Assembly (NCBI RefSeq): GCF_951230135.1
Contig: NZ_CATNVC010000020.1
Coordinates: forward strand, 1 to 33,451
DNA length: 33,451 nt
Source of the DNA: Butyricicoccus sp. Marseille-Q5471
Lineage (GTDB): Bacteria > Bacillota > Clostridia > Oscillospirales > Butyricicoccaceae
Reading direction: 5' to 3'
Shown here: one piece after another, positions 15,482-23,253 of the stretch
How positions within the stretch are numbered: position 1 is the first letter of the stretch
Layout: each line of letters begins with the position of its first letter
Made by a program: the position numbers and the translations under genes
The notes under the pieces: model-generated
The model's database searches: none
Told to the model about the DNA's origin: nothing
Seen by the model: the letters and a program-made list of their open reading frames with translations, nothing else

Positions 15482-16660
15482 ATGAGAGAAACCATAAAGA
15501 AAGATTGGCTGGAAAAAGCAACGAAGGCATTCGGTGTCAAGAGACTGAAGCCGTTCCAGAAGGAAGTGTGTGATGACCTGTTGGATGGACATGATGTCAT
15601 TGGCATTGCCAAAACATCTCATGGCAAGTCCCTGTGCTTTCAGATACAAGCTTATTGTCATCCGGATCAGCTGATGCTGGTGATTACCCCCACCACTTCG
15701 CTGATGCGCAATCAAATGAAGAATTGGTGTGGGAGTAACCTCACGGCTGCGTGTCTGTATCGCGACAATCCGGATAATGAAGAGACCTATCGACTGCTCA
15801 AAGCGCAGAAGCTTAATGTGCTGTACATTTCACCGGAAAGATTAGATAACCCCAGATTTCGTAACGCATTAAAGGGCAATACCATTCACACGGTTGTAGT
15901 CGATGAAGTTCATTGTCTGATTGAATGGGGAAATGAGTTTCGACCCATGTATCGTCAGATTGGTAAGTTTATTGATACATTAAAGCCTCGGCCTGTTATT
16001 GCTGCCTTCAGCGCCACTGTGGCCAAGCGGGATGTTAACATTATAGCCAATTCCCTTGGGATACAGAGCTGTCGCTTACATATTGGTCAACTCCGCAGAG
16101 AGAATCTAATTCTCAAAAAGATGTGGGTTAAGACAGAGGCGGAACGATACAAAGAAATACAGAAAGCTGTCCGGAAGTACATCAATAAGGGGAAAATTGT
16201 CGTCTACTGCACCACGATTTGTGATGTGGAAGATCTGCAGGAGTATCTACTCGACGAATGTGATTTCTTCTCAAAAGACATTACCATTTGTCACAGCAAG
16301 CTGAAAAACAGGAGAACCGAGGAAGCGCGGTTTCAGACTGGAGACGCAAAGATTATGGTTGCTACTTCGGCATTTGGCATGGGCATTGATATCCCGGATA
16401 TTCGTCTGGTTATTATATCCCAGATGCCGTTCAGCATTGAGTCCTATTATCAGATGGTCGGACGGGCAGGCCGTGACGGAAAGAAGGCGCATGGTCTGCT
16501 CCTCTATAACGATGGCGACTATTACAGGAATCTGGACATCATCAGCAGTACCGATGAGCGGGCACTTGACGCGGCAGATGATATGTGGCACCTGTGCGAG
16601 TCGAGTGCAGATATTCAGGAGCAAGTCATGGCGTACCTTGATGGGGAGGTGCAGTCATGA
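15482..16660 (+). CDS. Short RecQ-like DNA helicase
   Basis: 392 residues containing the whole SF2 motor and little else. Motif I is AKTSHGKSLCFQ (RecQ: PTGGGKSLCYQ), Ia VITPTTSLMRNQ, then YISPERL, motif II VVVDEVHCLIEWG, III AFSATVAK, IV VVYCTT, V VATSAFGMGIDIPDIR and VI QMVGRAGRDG. The zinc-binding RQC and HRDC domains of cellular RecQ (usually about 600 residues) are absent. Such a motor unwinds DNA 3' to 5'. Its stop codon overlaps the start of the next gene (ATGA), so the two are translationally coupled. It may serve replication or transfer of the element rather than general repair. Confidence 0.88.
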   Translation: MRETIKKDWLEKATKAFGVKRLKPFQKEVCDDLLDGHDVIGIAKTSHGKSLCFQIQAYCHPDQLMLVITPTTSLMRNQMKNWCGSNLTAACLYRDNPDNEETYRLLKAQKLNVLYISPERLDNPRFRNALKGNTIHTVVVDEVHCLIEWGNEFRPMYRQIGKFIDTLKPRPVIAAFSATVAKRDVNIIANSLGIQSCRLHIGQLRRENLILKKMWVKTEAERYKEIQKAVRKYINKGKIVVYCTTICDVEDLQEYLLDECDFFSKDITICHSKLKNRRTEEARFQTGDAKIMVATSAFGMGIDIPDIRLVIISQMPFSIESYYQMVGRAGRDGKKAHGLLLYNDGDYYRNLDIISSTDERALDAADDMWHLCESSADIQEQVMAYLDGEVQS

Positions 16661-17724
16661 AAATTCGTTATGGTATCCACACCGTGCTGATGACGCTGCT
16701 GCTGTCGCGGAAGTGGTATAATCAGCTGTTTCAGACGCTGATGCAGAGGAGGGCGAAGGGTGCGTTCTATCGGGACGAGACTTATCAGACAGACAACGGC
16801 ATGGAGAAGTACATATGCACCTATTACTGTGATATGGGCGTTGTGCTATATCTGTACAAACAGAAGAAGCATAAGAATAAGACCAACCGCAACACTCCCT
16901 GCTTTATGCAGTTCCGCGTCAATCCGCTCACGCTGATTCGAGGGTACTATTCCCCCACGGAGGTGTTTCAGGCGAAGAAGGAGCAAACCATCCAGTTGGA
17001 AGCGGGTATGAATCAACTGCTGAAGGAACTGGAACTGGATAAGACTTTTGAAGAACTGAAGCTGTCGCGTGTCGACTGCTGTCTGGACTGGTTTCCGAAG
17101 AATCAGGCCTGCTGTGATGAGCTACTGCGGATTGTCCGGCGTAGTCCCTATACGAGATCTTACCGCGAAATGAAGTTCCCGAATAATGATCCACGCCATA
17201 AGCAGAAGAATGAACATTCGTGGCGGATTCAGTGTAAAACTGTCACTTTGACGGTCTACGACAAGGCTTTTCAGCTTTTGGAGGAGGAGTTGATTGAGGA
17301 GCCAACGGATCCAATGCTGCGCATTGAGGTATCACGGAGCAGCGCAAGCTTTAAAAGAGGGCTATCTGATGAGGTCAAGGGTAGTAACTGCAAGATCCTG
17401 AAAACCATCATGGATGAGTCGGAAACAACAATTGCGAAATATCTGAAATCAGTCAATACGGGAGCACGTTATGTGAAGTATGAGCATTGTCTGAACTTAA
17501 TTGATTCTGAGGTGAAAAACGTCCATACTCGCGGGCATATGAAGCAGTTCGCGGAAAAGCTGTCGAAGTGCAAGAGTTATGCACAAGCTGTGGAGAACTC
17601 CGGCTTGAGTGAATCGCAGATTAAGACTGTGCGTGGACAGTTTCGGAAGTTTGGGATTAGTCCAATCACGCTCAGGAACAATGCAGAGGTGGAAAAACTG
17701 CATTTTCCGGGCATGAAATGGTAG
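16657..17724 (+). CDS. Putative plasmid/phage-type replication initiation protein
   Basis: 355 residues. Segments resemble rolling-circle or filamentous-phage style initiators: QFRVNPLTLIRG, LSRVDCCLDWFP, LTVYDKAFQLLEEE and MLRIEVSRS, followed by a helical C-terminal region. In that superfamily the R-x-D, Y-D-K and R-I-E segments are conserved. I do not see a clear HUH pair; YTRSYREM (about residues 167-174) could hold nicking tyrosines. The recognition is therefore of moderate strength. It starts inside the stop codon of the helicase, which fits an initiator-helicase pair. Alternatives are a relaxase-like or other mobile-element protein of unknown role. Confidence 0.5.
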   Translation: MKIRYGIHTVLMTLLLSRKWYNQLFQTLMQRRAKGAFYRDETYQTDNGMEKYICTYYCDMGVVLYLYKQKKHKNKTNRNTPCFMQFRVNPLTLIRGYYSPTEVFQAKKEQTIQLEAGMNQLLKELELDKTFEELKLSRVDCCLDWFPKNQACCDELLRIVRRSPYTRSYREMKFPNNDPRHKQKNEHSWRIQCKTVTLTVYDKAFQLLEEELIEEPTDPMLRIEVSRSSASFKRGLSDEVKGSNCKILKTIMDESETTIAKYLKSVNTGARYVKYEHCLNLIDSEVKNVHTRGHMKQFAEKLSKCKSYAQAVENSGLSESQIKTVRGQFRKFGISPITLRNNAEVEKLHFPGMKW

Positions 17725-17874
17725 GGAAATGATATGGGTGCTTTGAAGTGAACACTTTTTGTGATGAGTTTACTAACATAATAATAAGTTAGCGAGAAAT
17801 GCGGTGAGTTACGATGCTTCCCGTGCCTGCCGCATTCTTAAAACTTAATTCACTACAAAGAGAGGTAAGTCACG

Positions 17875-18135
17875 ATGAAATATATCGACTACAGAAACAT
17901 GAAAGAATTTTATACGATTGACGAGATATGTCGTCTGTTCGAACTGGACAAGTCTGAACTGCGCCAGTACTGCAACAAGTATGACATTCAGCCGCAGGAA
18001 GATCAGTATGGCAACTGGGGATTACGTACCATGTTTGTGCGCAAGCTTCACAATTTCATCTATAAGGAACAGCGTAACGCAGGTGTAAATCAAAATGCAG
18101 CGCCGCAGAGAAGGGATAGCAACCCATGGGCATAA
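17875..18135 (+). CDS. Small putative DNA-binding protein
   Basis: 86 residues. FYTIDEICRLFELDKSELRQY looks like a helix-turn-helix, followed by a basic helical region and an Asn/Gln-rich tail. The ribosome site AGAGAGG precedes ATG 17875. It overlaps the following excisionase-like gene by 10 bp, so the pair is probably co-transcribed. Comparable small HTH genes often precede an excisionase in Clostridial elements. The 150 bp before it hold a short inverted repeat (CTAAC...GTTAG) and a repeated GGTRAGTYACGATG motif, possibly regulatory. Confidence 0.6.
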   Translation: MKYIDYRNMKEFYTIDEICRLFELDKSELRQYCNKYDIQPQEDQYGNWGLRTMFVRKLHNFIYKEQRNAGVNQNAAPQRRDSNPWA

Positions 18136-18293
18136 GCGAGATTTTGACCGTAAAAGAGGTTGCGTATCTGCTCAAGACCACCTGCCAGCAGGTGCGGAAA
18201 ATGATAGCAAACCAAGAACTCCCGGCCGTAAAAGTCGGTCGGGAGTGGAGGGTGACGATGGAAGCACTGGCGGAGTTTCTGGAATCGCAATAA
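18126..18293 (+). CDS. Excisionase-like helix-turn-helix protein
   Basis: 55 residues: ILTVKEVAYLLKTTCQQVRK, then LPAVKVGREWRVT and LAEFLESQ. This is the MerR-like HTH_17 / excisionase pattern, in which the helix-turn-helix and a K-V-G-R-x-W-R wing bind DNA. Such proteins usually act as Xis or as small regulators next to an integrase gene, but no intact integrase follows here. The ATG lies inside the end of the upstream gene in another frame. Confidence 0.75.
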   Translation: MGISEILTVKEVAYLLKTTCQQVRKMIANQELPAVKVGREWRVTMEALAEFLESQ

Positions 18294-18448
18294 GGAATAG
18301 TATGATTTCACTACTGCTATGTTGATACAAATGCATCCTCGTCGATAAATATTACATCCGTTCTTGTGGGGAATGTTTTTTTCTTAACCTTCTCGGAATT
18401 GAGAGAAATAAGGTGCATACAAATCCCCCGCCCATAAGTGTGAATCAC

Positions 18449-18967
18449 TTAGTGTTCGGGCAAGGCGATTATTTGCTTTGGAGAAAAACAGCTCCCCTCC
18501 AATATGATTCGATTGTCTTTCGTCATCGTTTTTATGGCGCTGCGGATGGTCTTGGGTTCAAAACCACGCTCCAATAGCTGGCGTCTGATTTCGGCTCTTT
18601 GCATTGCAGGTGGATTTTCTGATAAAAGGCACAGTATGGTTTGGGTACAAGGCGGTCGCTTGGGGTTGGGGTCATCTCCCGCTTGTTGCAGTACCAGATT
18701 CCATACAGCTGTACTGGTTTTCGTCTTCATCAGACAAATCTTGATGCCGTTGCGACTATAATCGTGCCGCCCACTACACGAAATGTTTAACTGGTTAAGA
18801 TCTTCTTCGTTTATATAGCCCATTACATAATAGCGGCCGGTCGACTCGTTGTAACCTCCAGTCCGATTATCCCAGTGAAGTCCGCCCACTTCTGACAATT
18901 GAATATAATCGCCGTCGTCTCCATGCGGGCTACGCTTGATAAAAACAAGTGCTTGATCATTCTCCAT
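18449..18967 (-). CDS. Uncharacterised 172-aa protein with C-terminal winged-helix-like segment
   Basis: I do not recognise a family. The N-terminal half (VFIKRSPHGDDGDYIQL, then GGLHWDNRTGGYN and YYVMGYINEEDLN) is rich in aromatic and polar residues. The C-terminal part (TILCLLSENPPAMQRAEIR, then ERGFEPKTIRSAIKTM and RIILEG) looks like a winged-helix DNA-binding domain. The ribosome site AGGAGG is well placed before ATG 18967, and a strong promoter with a palindrome lies upstream. It is the only gene of this region on the minus strand. Autoregulation is a reasonable guess. Confidence 0.65.
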   Translation of the reverse strand: MENDQALVFIKRSPHGDDGDYIQLSEVGGLHWDNRTGGYNESTGRYYVMGYINEEDLNQLNISCSGRHDYSRNGIKICLMKTKTSTAVWNLVLQQAGDDPNPKRPPCTQTILCLLSENPPAMQRAEIRRQLLERGFEPKTIRSAIKTMTKDNRIILEGSCFSPKQIIALPEH

Positions 18968-19023
18968 TACCGACGCCTCCTACATAATCAGTTAACGAAG
19001 TGTTTTACAGATTGATTGATAAT

Positions 19024-19052
19024 AGTATACTGCATTGAACTGATTGGTTCAA
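19024..19052 (-). promoter_or_regulatory. Promoter with palindromic operator for the 172-aa protein gene
   Basis: Minus strand TTGAAC and TATACT at exact 17-bp spacing. The -35 lies inside the 18-bp inverted repeat 19035-19052 (TTGAAC-6-GTTCAA), a likely repressor site. Confidence 0.7.
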
Positions 19053-19380
19053 TAACCTAGGTGGAAAGCAAAGAGCAAATTAATACATAATCAGATGCAA
19101 GACTTTTCGAGTACGTCCATCCTGAATATGCATGTGGACAACTCTCTTTCTGATCTCATTCGTAATACGCTGGATATAATATCTGTTAGGTGGCTGCGTT
19201 ACAAATTCAATATACCACTACACTATACCATGTATGATTTAAGAAGTCTACAACATATTCCATTAACACATTGGTGGGGATATACTGTAGCTTGGGTTGT
19301 GATAAGGCTAAACAATACCAAGGGTCTTAGAATCCATTCTTTGTGACCAGCCGTTCATTCTCATATCTGTCAGTTTAGTT
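19053..19380. other. Non-coding stretch before the IS110 element
   Basis: No convincing gene: an 83-codon open frame at 19095-19346 has no ribosome site and unlikely composition. It contains GGGTCTTAGAATCCAT at 19322-19337, repeated exactly at 19391-19406 at the left end of the IS. Confidence 0.5.
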
Positions 19381-20810
19381 TTAGATGGTCGGGTCTTAGA
19401 ATCCATATAAACCGCATGATCAGACACAGGTGTGTGGAATGTTCCAACCGAAAATAAAAGAGAGGAGCGATGTTTTTGCAATATTGTCTTGCAATTGATG
19501 TTGCCTGTGGAAAATCTATGTTTTGTATTCTATCCGAAGCCGGAGAACTGGTGCTGAAACCCACTGAGTATCAGCATACCATATCAGGCTTTGGTGATGT
19601 GCTTTCAGAACTCGTTAAATTGAATAGCAACGATATACATATCATCATGGAATCCACTTCAGTCTACCATTTGCCGGTAGAACGCTACTTCAGAGAAAAT
19701 ACTGGGTATGAAACCATCGTCTTGAACCCCATCATATCCAAGGAAAATAAGCGTAATCTTCGTAAAACTAAAACGGACAAAGAGGATTGTCTTAATTTGG
19801 CTAACATTTTCTTCCGCCATGATTACAATGAACAAACAGTTCACGAGGATATATTCAAGGACATGCAGTTTCTTTCCCGCCAGTTAGAACATCTTCAAGA
19901 CGGTCAAATTCGTACCAAAAACAGGTTTCGACAGTTACTAACGCTAACTTGTCCCCAATATTCCGAGGTCTTTGTAGCCAATTTCATGTATAGCTCTACA
20001 GCACTACATTTTATTGCGTGTTACCCGCATTGCGACATGGTTAAACACGAAAGCATAGCTACGCTGGCTGTCTGCCTTGGTGCGGCACATAACCGCTCGC
20101 CTAAGCATTATTTAAAAATGGCTTCCAAAATTAAAGAGGTGCTACAGGACAGTTATCCGGCCGTTCCCATCGAAAGCGAGACGGTTACCTGTCTGGTTGA
20201 AACTGTCCGAAAGGTCATAGACCAAGCAACGGAGATTGAGGCTTTGAAGAGTCGGCTAATCGCTTTAGCACAAACATCTGCATTATACCCGATTTACAAT
20301 TCAATACCGGGTATTGGCCCGATTACTGCTGCATTGCTTATTGCGGAGCTAAAGGACATTCGCAGATTTACCAATGTCAAGAAGCTTACAGCCAGCTGTG
20401 GTTTAGATCCTACTATCGTGCAGTCAGGTAAGTCCATTAACTACCATGGTCCCATCTCCAAGCGAGGAAATCGAAGCGCACGTCATATTCTATTTTATGC
20501 AGTAATGTCCATCCTCATGGTGACGAAACGAACAGCCCCACAAAACTCTATTTTGCTTTATTATGAGAAAATATGAGAAAAAGCGTGGCGAAGGCAAACA
20601 TCACCACGCTTGTGTAGTCGCCTGTTGCACCAAGCTTCTACGCATTCTTCTTGCGATGAGCAAACAAAATACTCTGTATTGTTAGAATAGAATATCTTTA
20701 TTTAATTTGCAATAGTCTTTCAATTTTTACCTTTGAAAGGCTTTATTTTGTGTGCCCTTTTTTCAATGCTTTTGGTTAAGAACTTTTTTCTTGACAAATC
20801 TTAGATGGTC
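19381..20810 (+). mobile_element. IS110-family insertion sequence
   Basis: An identical 10-mer TTAGATGGTC lies at 19381-19390 and 20801-20810, bracketing a single DEDD transposase with about 80 bp before and 115 bp after the gene. The size (about 1.42 kb), lack of terminal inverted repeats and short flanking core fit IS110. One copy of the 10-mer is probably the recombined target or donor core. Non-coding ends of these elements can encode a bridge RNA; none is demonstrated here. Confidence 0.8.
19470..20685 (+). pseudogene. IS110-family DEDD transposase, frameshifted near the C-terminus
   Basis: The N-terminal RuvC-like DEDD domain has AIDVACGKS (Asp10), MESTSVYH and KTKTDKEDC. The C-terminal Tnp_IS116/110/902 domain has IPGIGPITAALLIAEL, ASCGLDP, a Ser in QSGKS and SKRGNRSARH. 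The first frame ends at TGA 20574-20576 after YYEKI. A shifted frame continues directly as KKRGEGKHHHACVVACCTKL to TAG 20685, the usual C-terminal tail of the family. A 2-base gain (or -1 slip) in GAGAAAATATGAGAAAAAG explains this. It is a damaged copy unless frameshifting is programmed. ATG 19470 follows GAGAGGAG. Confidence 0.85.
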
Positions 20811-20850
20811 AGAACAGTACTAAGGCGCTGTAAAGACCCAAAAGTTTATA

Positions 20851-20892
20851 GAGAAAAAGCATGCATTGATTCTTCGGTGCATGCTTTTTCTA
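20851..20892. terminator. Terminator of the AraC-1 gene
   Basis: A perfect 14-bp stem AGAAAAAGCATGCA / TGCATGCTTTTTCT with a 12-base loop, about 20 bp beyond the stop of the minus-strand regulator. Confidence 0.9.
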
Positions 20893-20911
20893 GGTCTGTT
20901 GCCCGGGATCT

Positions 20912-21805
20912 TCAGGTATTTTCCGTGTGCAGCGTTCGTTGACGATATTCTCGCGGTGTGTTGCCGACATGCTGTTTGAAACTGCGGATAAAGTGTTGTG
21001 TGCTGTTAAAGCCGCAGGCCTCTCCAATTCGTTCGACTGCCTGCCCTGTTGAGGCGAGCAATTGACGGGCAAGCGTGACACGCAAGTGAACTTGATACGC
21101 ATGCGGGGACATATTGGTGAATTTACGGAAAAGGCGGCTGAAATAAAACGGACTGAGGTTCACGACTTCGGCAAGATCCTCGACCGTAAGAACTTCGGTA
21201 AAATGCTGCTCCAAGTAGGAGATCGCCTGCGCAATAACGGTATCCTGCGGATTGTAGGCGGATGCAGATTGTGCGGCAAGCTCGCTCAGGATGATGTGGA
21301 TTTGGGCGGAAATCTTGTGTTCATTCAGCTGTCCGTCATATGCCAACCCGACCAAGGTGTTCATTGCGCTTTCGATGGCAATTTGTTTGGCCGGATGCAT
21401 TAAATATCCATAGCGTTCGGTAAGAATTTCATAAAACGCCTCGCTGCTGCTGCCCTCAAAATGAAAGTAGCGGAACGAGAGCGGCGTAAGCGCACGGTAT
21501 ACATGCGGTTTTTTGCAGTCGATAAAGACAATGTCGCGTGCATGGGCGACGAAGGTTTGGCCGTTGAATTGCACTTGCAGTTCGCCGGTATCTACCAAAA
21601 GCAGCAAATAGTAATCATAATTATCGCGGCTAATGGCGTATGCCGGCGTGCAGAAGAAATGACCGACATAGGGCGCGTAATACAGCGCCTTCTTGGCAAA
21701 GGCAGAAGGTAAATGCAGATACATCTGTGAGCTTGGAAGCACGCCGGTATCTGATTCCGGCAGGCTGCATGCCGTAGACATGGGGTTGGGTTTGGCGAAT
21801 TCCAT
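20912..21805 (-). CDS. AraC-family transcriptional regulator 1
   Basis: 297 residues. The N-terminal cupin-like sensor region (about 25-170) includes LLLVDTGELQVQFNG and DIVFIDCKKPHVY. The C-terminal double helix-turn-helix (about 195-297) includes VEDLAEVVNLSPFYFSRLF, SPHAYQ, RIGEACGFNSTQHFIRSF and TPREYRQ. I chose ATG 21805 because AAGGAGGAG lies at the right distance; an in-frame start at 21826 has no such site. It is divergent from the iolG-like gene it probably controls in response to a sugar or cyclitol. It is a paralogue of the regulator at 30173-31018. Confidence 0.9.
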   Translation of the reverse strand: MEFAKPNPMSTACSLPESDTGVLPSSQMYLHLPSAFAKKALYYAPYVGHFFCTPAYAISRDNYDYYLLLLVDTGELQVQFNGQTFVAHARDIVFIDCKKPHVYRALTPLSFRYFHFEGSSSEAFYEILTERYGYLMHPAKQIAIESAMNTLVGLAYDGQLNEHKISAQIHIILSELAAQSASAYNPQDTVIAQAISYLEQHFTEVLTVEDLAEVVNLSPFYFSRLFRKFTNMSPHAYQVHLRVTLARQLLASTGQAVERIGEACGFNSTQHFIRSFKQHVGNTPREYRQRTLHTENT

Positions 21806-21842
21806 GTGATGCTCCTCCTTGTGCAATTCATCTATTTTTCTC

Positions 21843-21873
21843 AGTATAGCATTGTACGGTGTGCTATGTAAAG
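21843..21873 (-). promoter_or_regulatory. Promoter of AraC-1
   Basis: Minus strand TTTACA (21868-21873) and TATACT (21843-21848), 18-bp spacing. Confidence 0.6.
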
Positions 21874-21883
21874 AGAAAAACAG

Positions 21884-21947
21884 AGCAGGAAATGTTCATT
21901 TTAGAGCAAGGAAGAGAATTGTTAGTACCGCGCAAAAGATGCATAAT
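21884..21947 (+). promoter_or_regulatory. Activated promoter of the iolG-2 operon with shared AraC-type operator
   Basis: -35 TTGTTA (21919-21924) and -10 CATAAT (21942-21947), 17-bp spacing. The 35 bp just upstream (21884-21918) match 31105-31139 at 28 positions, including AATGTTCATT and GCAAGGA, at the same distance from -35. Confidence 0.7.
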
Positions 21948-22120
21948 GATTACAGAAAACAGATTGATACATACGAGGACAGCAAGACATGAGTTGCTTG
22001 TTCAGGCAAAATTGATTTGTCTAAGTGTCATATTTATCACAATAGATTTGAGGTAAGGAATATTTCAAGACATTGCAAATGATATGCACAAGGCAGCTTT
22101 TGACCGAAAAGAATTTCTAA

Positions 22121-22160
22121 GTGCATCCTTTGAGAATCAATCTGAATCAGATGCATTTTT
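22121..22160 (+). promoter_or_regulatory. Terminator-like hairpin in the long iolG-2 leader
   Basis: GTGCATC (22121-22127) pairs with GATGCAT (22150-22156), followed by TTTTT. It lies about 45 bp before ATG 22206, inside a leader of roughly 250 bases. It could attenuate transcription; the stem is short. Confidence 0.35.
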
Positions 22161-22205
22161 CCTGTAGTTGGCAGGAAATGAGAAGTACCCAAGGAGGAAA
22201 GTAAT

Positions 22206-23240
22206 ATGGAAAAGACCGTAATCGGCGTGATTGGCGGCGGTAACGTCGGCCGCATTCACGTGAAGGACATCGTGACCTCGGTGCCGGAAGCAGAGCTGCG
22301 TTATGTGGCCGACGCATACCCGGAAGGTTACAACAAATGGGCAGAAGAGACCGGCTGCCCGAAGGCGATTGCAGACTATAAGGCAATTATGCAGGATCCG
22401 GAGGTCAAGGCGGTGCTCATCTGCGCACCGGCGGCGCTGCATGCCGACCTCATCATGGAGGCAGCCCGTGCAGGTAAGCATGTATTCTGCGAGAAGCCGA
22501 TCGACTACAACGTCGGCAAAATCAAGCAAGCGATGCAGGTTGCGGCAGAATGCGGCATCAAGCTGCAGCTGGGCTACAACCGTCGTTTCGATCATAACCA
22601 CGCGACCGCACACCGGATGGTTGCAGAGGGCAAAATCGGCGAGGTTCGCCAGATTAAAATTACATCTCGCGACCCGCTGCCTCCCCCGCCGGAGTACTTC
22701 GCAGCTGTCGGCGGCAGCGCAGGCGGCATGTTCCTCGATACGTCAATTCACGATTTTGACATGGCGCGCTTTATGGCAAACGGTGCAGAGGTTGTTGAAA
22801 TGTATGCAACCGGCGCGGCAATGATCAACAAGGATCAGCAGACCACCGGCGGTGTGGATACCACCTCGGTCATCCTGAAGTTCGATACCGGCGCAATGGC
22901 CATCATCGACAACTGCTGGCAGTGTGCCTATGGTTACGACCAGCGCATTGAGATTTTTGGCTCCAAGGGTGCGCTCAATGTACAGAACGATACGCCGAGC
23001 ACCGTTGTACTCGCAGATGAAAACGGTCAAACTGCCGAGAAGCCGCTGTTCTTCTATGTAAACCGTTATATCGCGTCCTATACCGAAGAAATCCACGAGT
23101 TCCTCGATGCGATTGTCAACGATAAGGACGTGCCGGTAAACGCTAAGGACGGATACTATTCCTTCCTGATTGCCAAGGGCTGCGATTTGTCCCTCAAGGA
23201 AAACCGTGTTGTCACCATGGCTGAACTGCTTGAACTGTGA
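22206..23240 (+). CDS. iolG: Gfo/Idh/MocA oxidoreductase, inositol 2-dehydrogenase-like (second copy)
   Basis: 344 residues. GVIGGGNVGRIH forms the NAD(P)-binding loop (7-18) and CEKPID carries the catalytic Lys97. RRFDHNH and FLDTSIHDFDMARFM (Asp/His pair, about residues 178-192) follow. It has the same organisation as the enzyme at 9312-10331, but the two are clearly diverged paralogues. The likely reaction is oxidation of a ring hydroxyl of inositol or a related sugar to a keto form. It is first in an operon with the downstream isomerase/dehydratase (14-bp gap). AGGAGG precedes the ATG. Control by the divergent AraC-1 is likely. Confidence 0.87.
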   Translation: MEKTVIGVIGGGNVGRIHVKDIVTSVPEAELRYVADAYPEGYNKWAEETGCPKAIADYKAIMQDPEVKAVLICAPAALHADLIMEAARAGKHVFCEKPIDYNVGKIKQAMQVAAECGIKLQLGYNRRFDHNHATAHRMVAEGKIGEVRQIKITSRDPLPPPPEYFAAVGGSAGGMFLDTSIHDFDMARFMANGAEVVEMYATGAAMINKDQQTTGGVDTTSVILKFDTGAMAIIDNCWQCAYGYDQRIEIFGSKGALNVQNDTPSTVVLADENGQTAEKPLFFYVNRYIASYTEEIHEFLDAIVNDKDVPVNAKDGYYSFLIAKGCDLSLKENRVVTMAELLEL

Positions 23241-23253
23241 GGAGGAGAACAGG

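Noticed and set aside
19095-19346. 83-codon open frame upstream of the IS
   Set aside because: No ribosome site, AT-rich random-looking sequence, and overlaps the 16-bp repeat.
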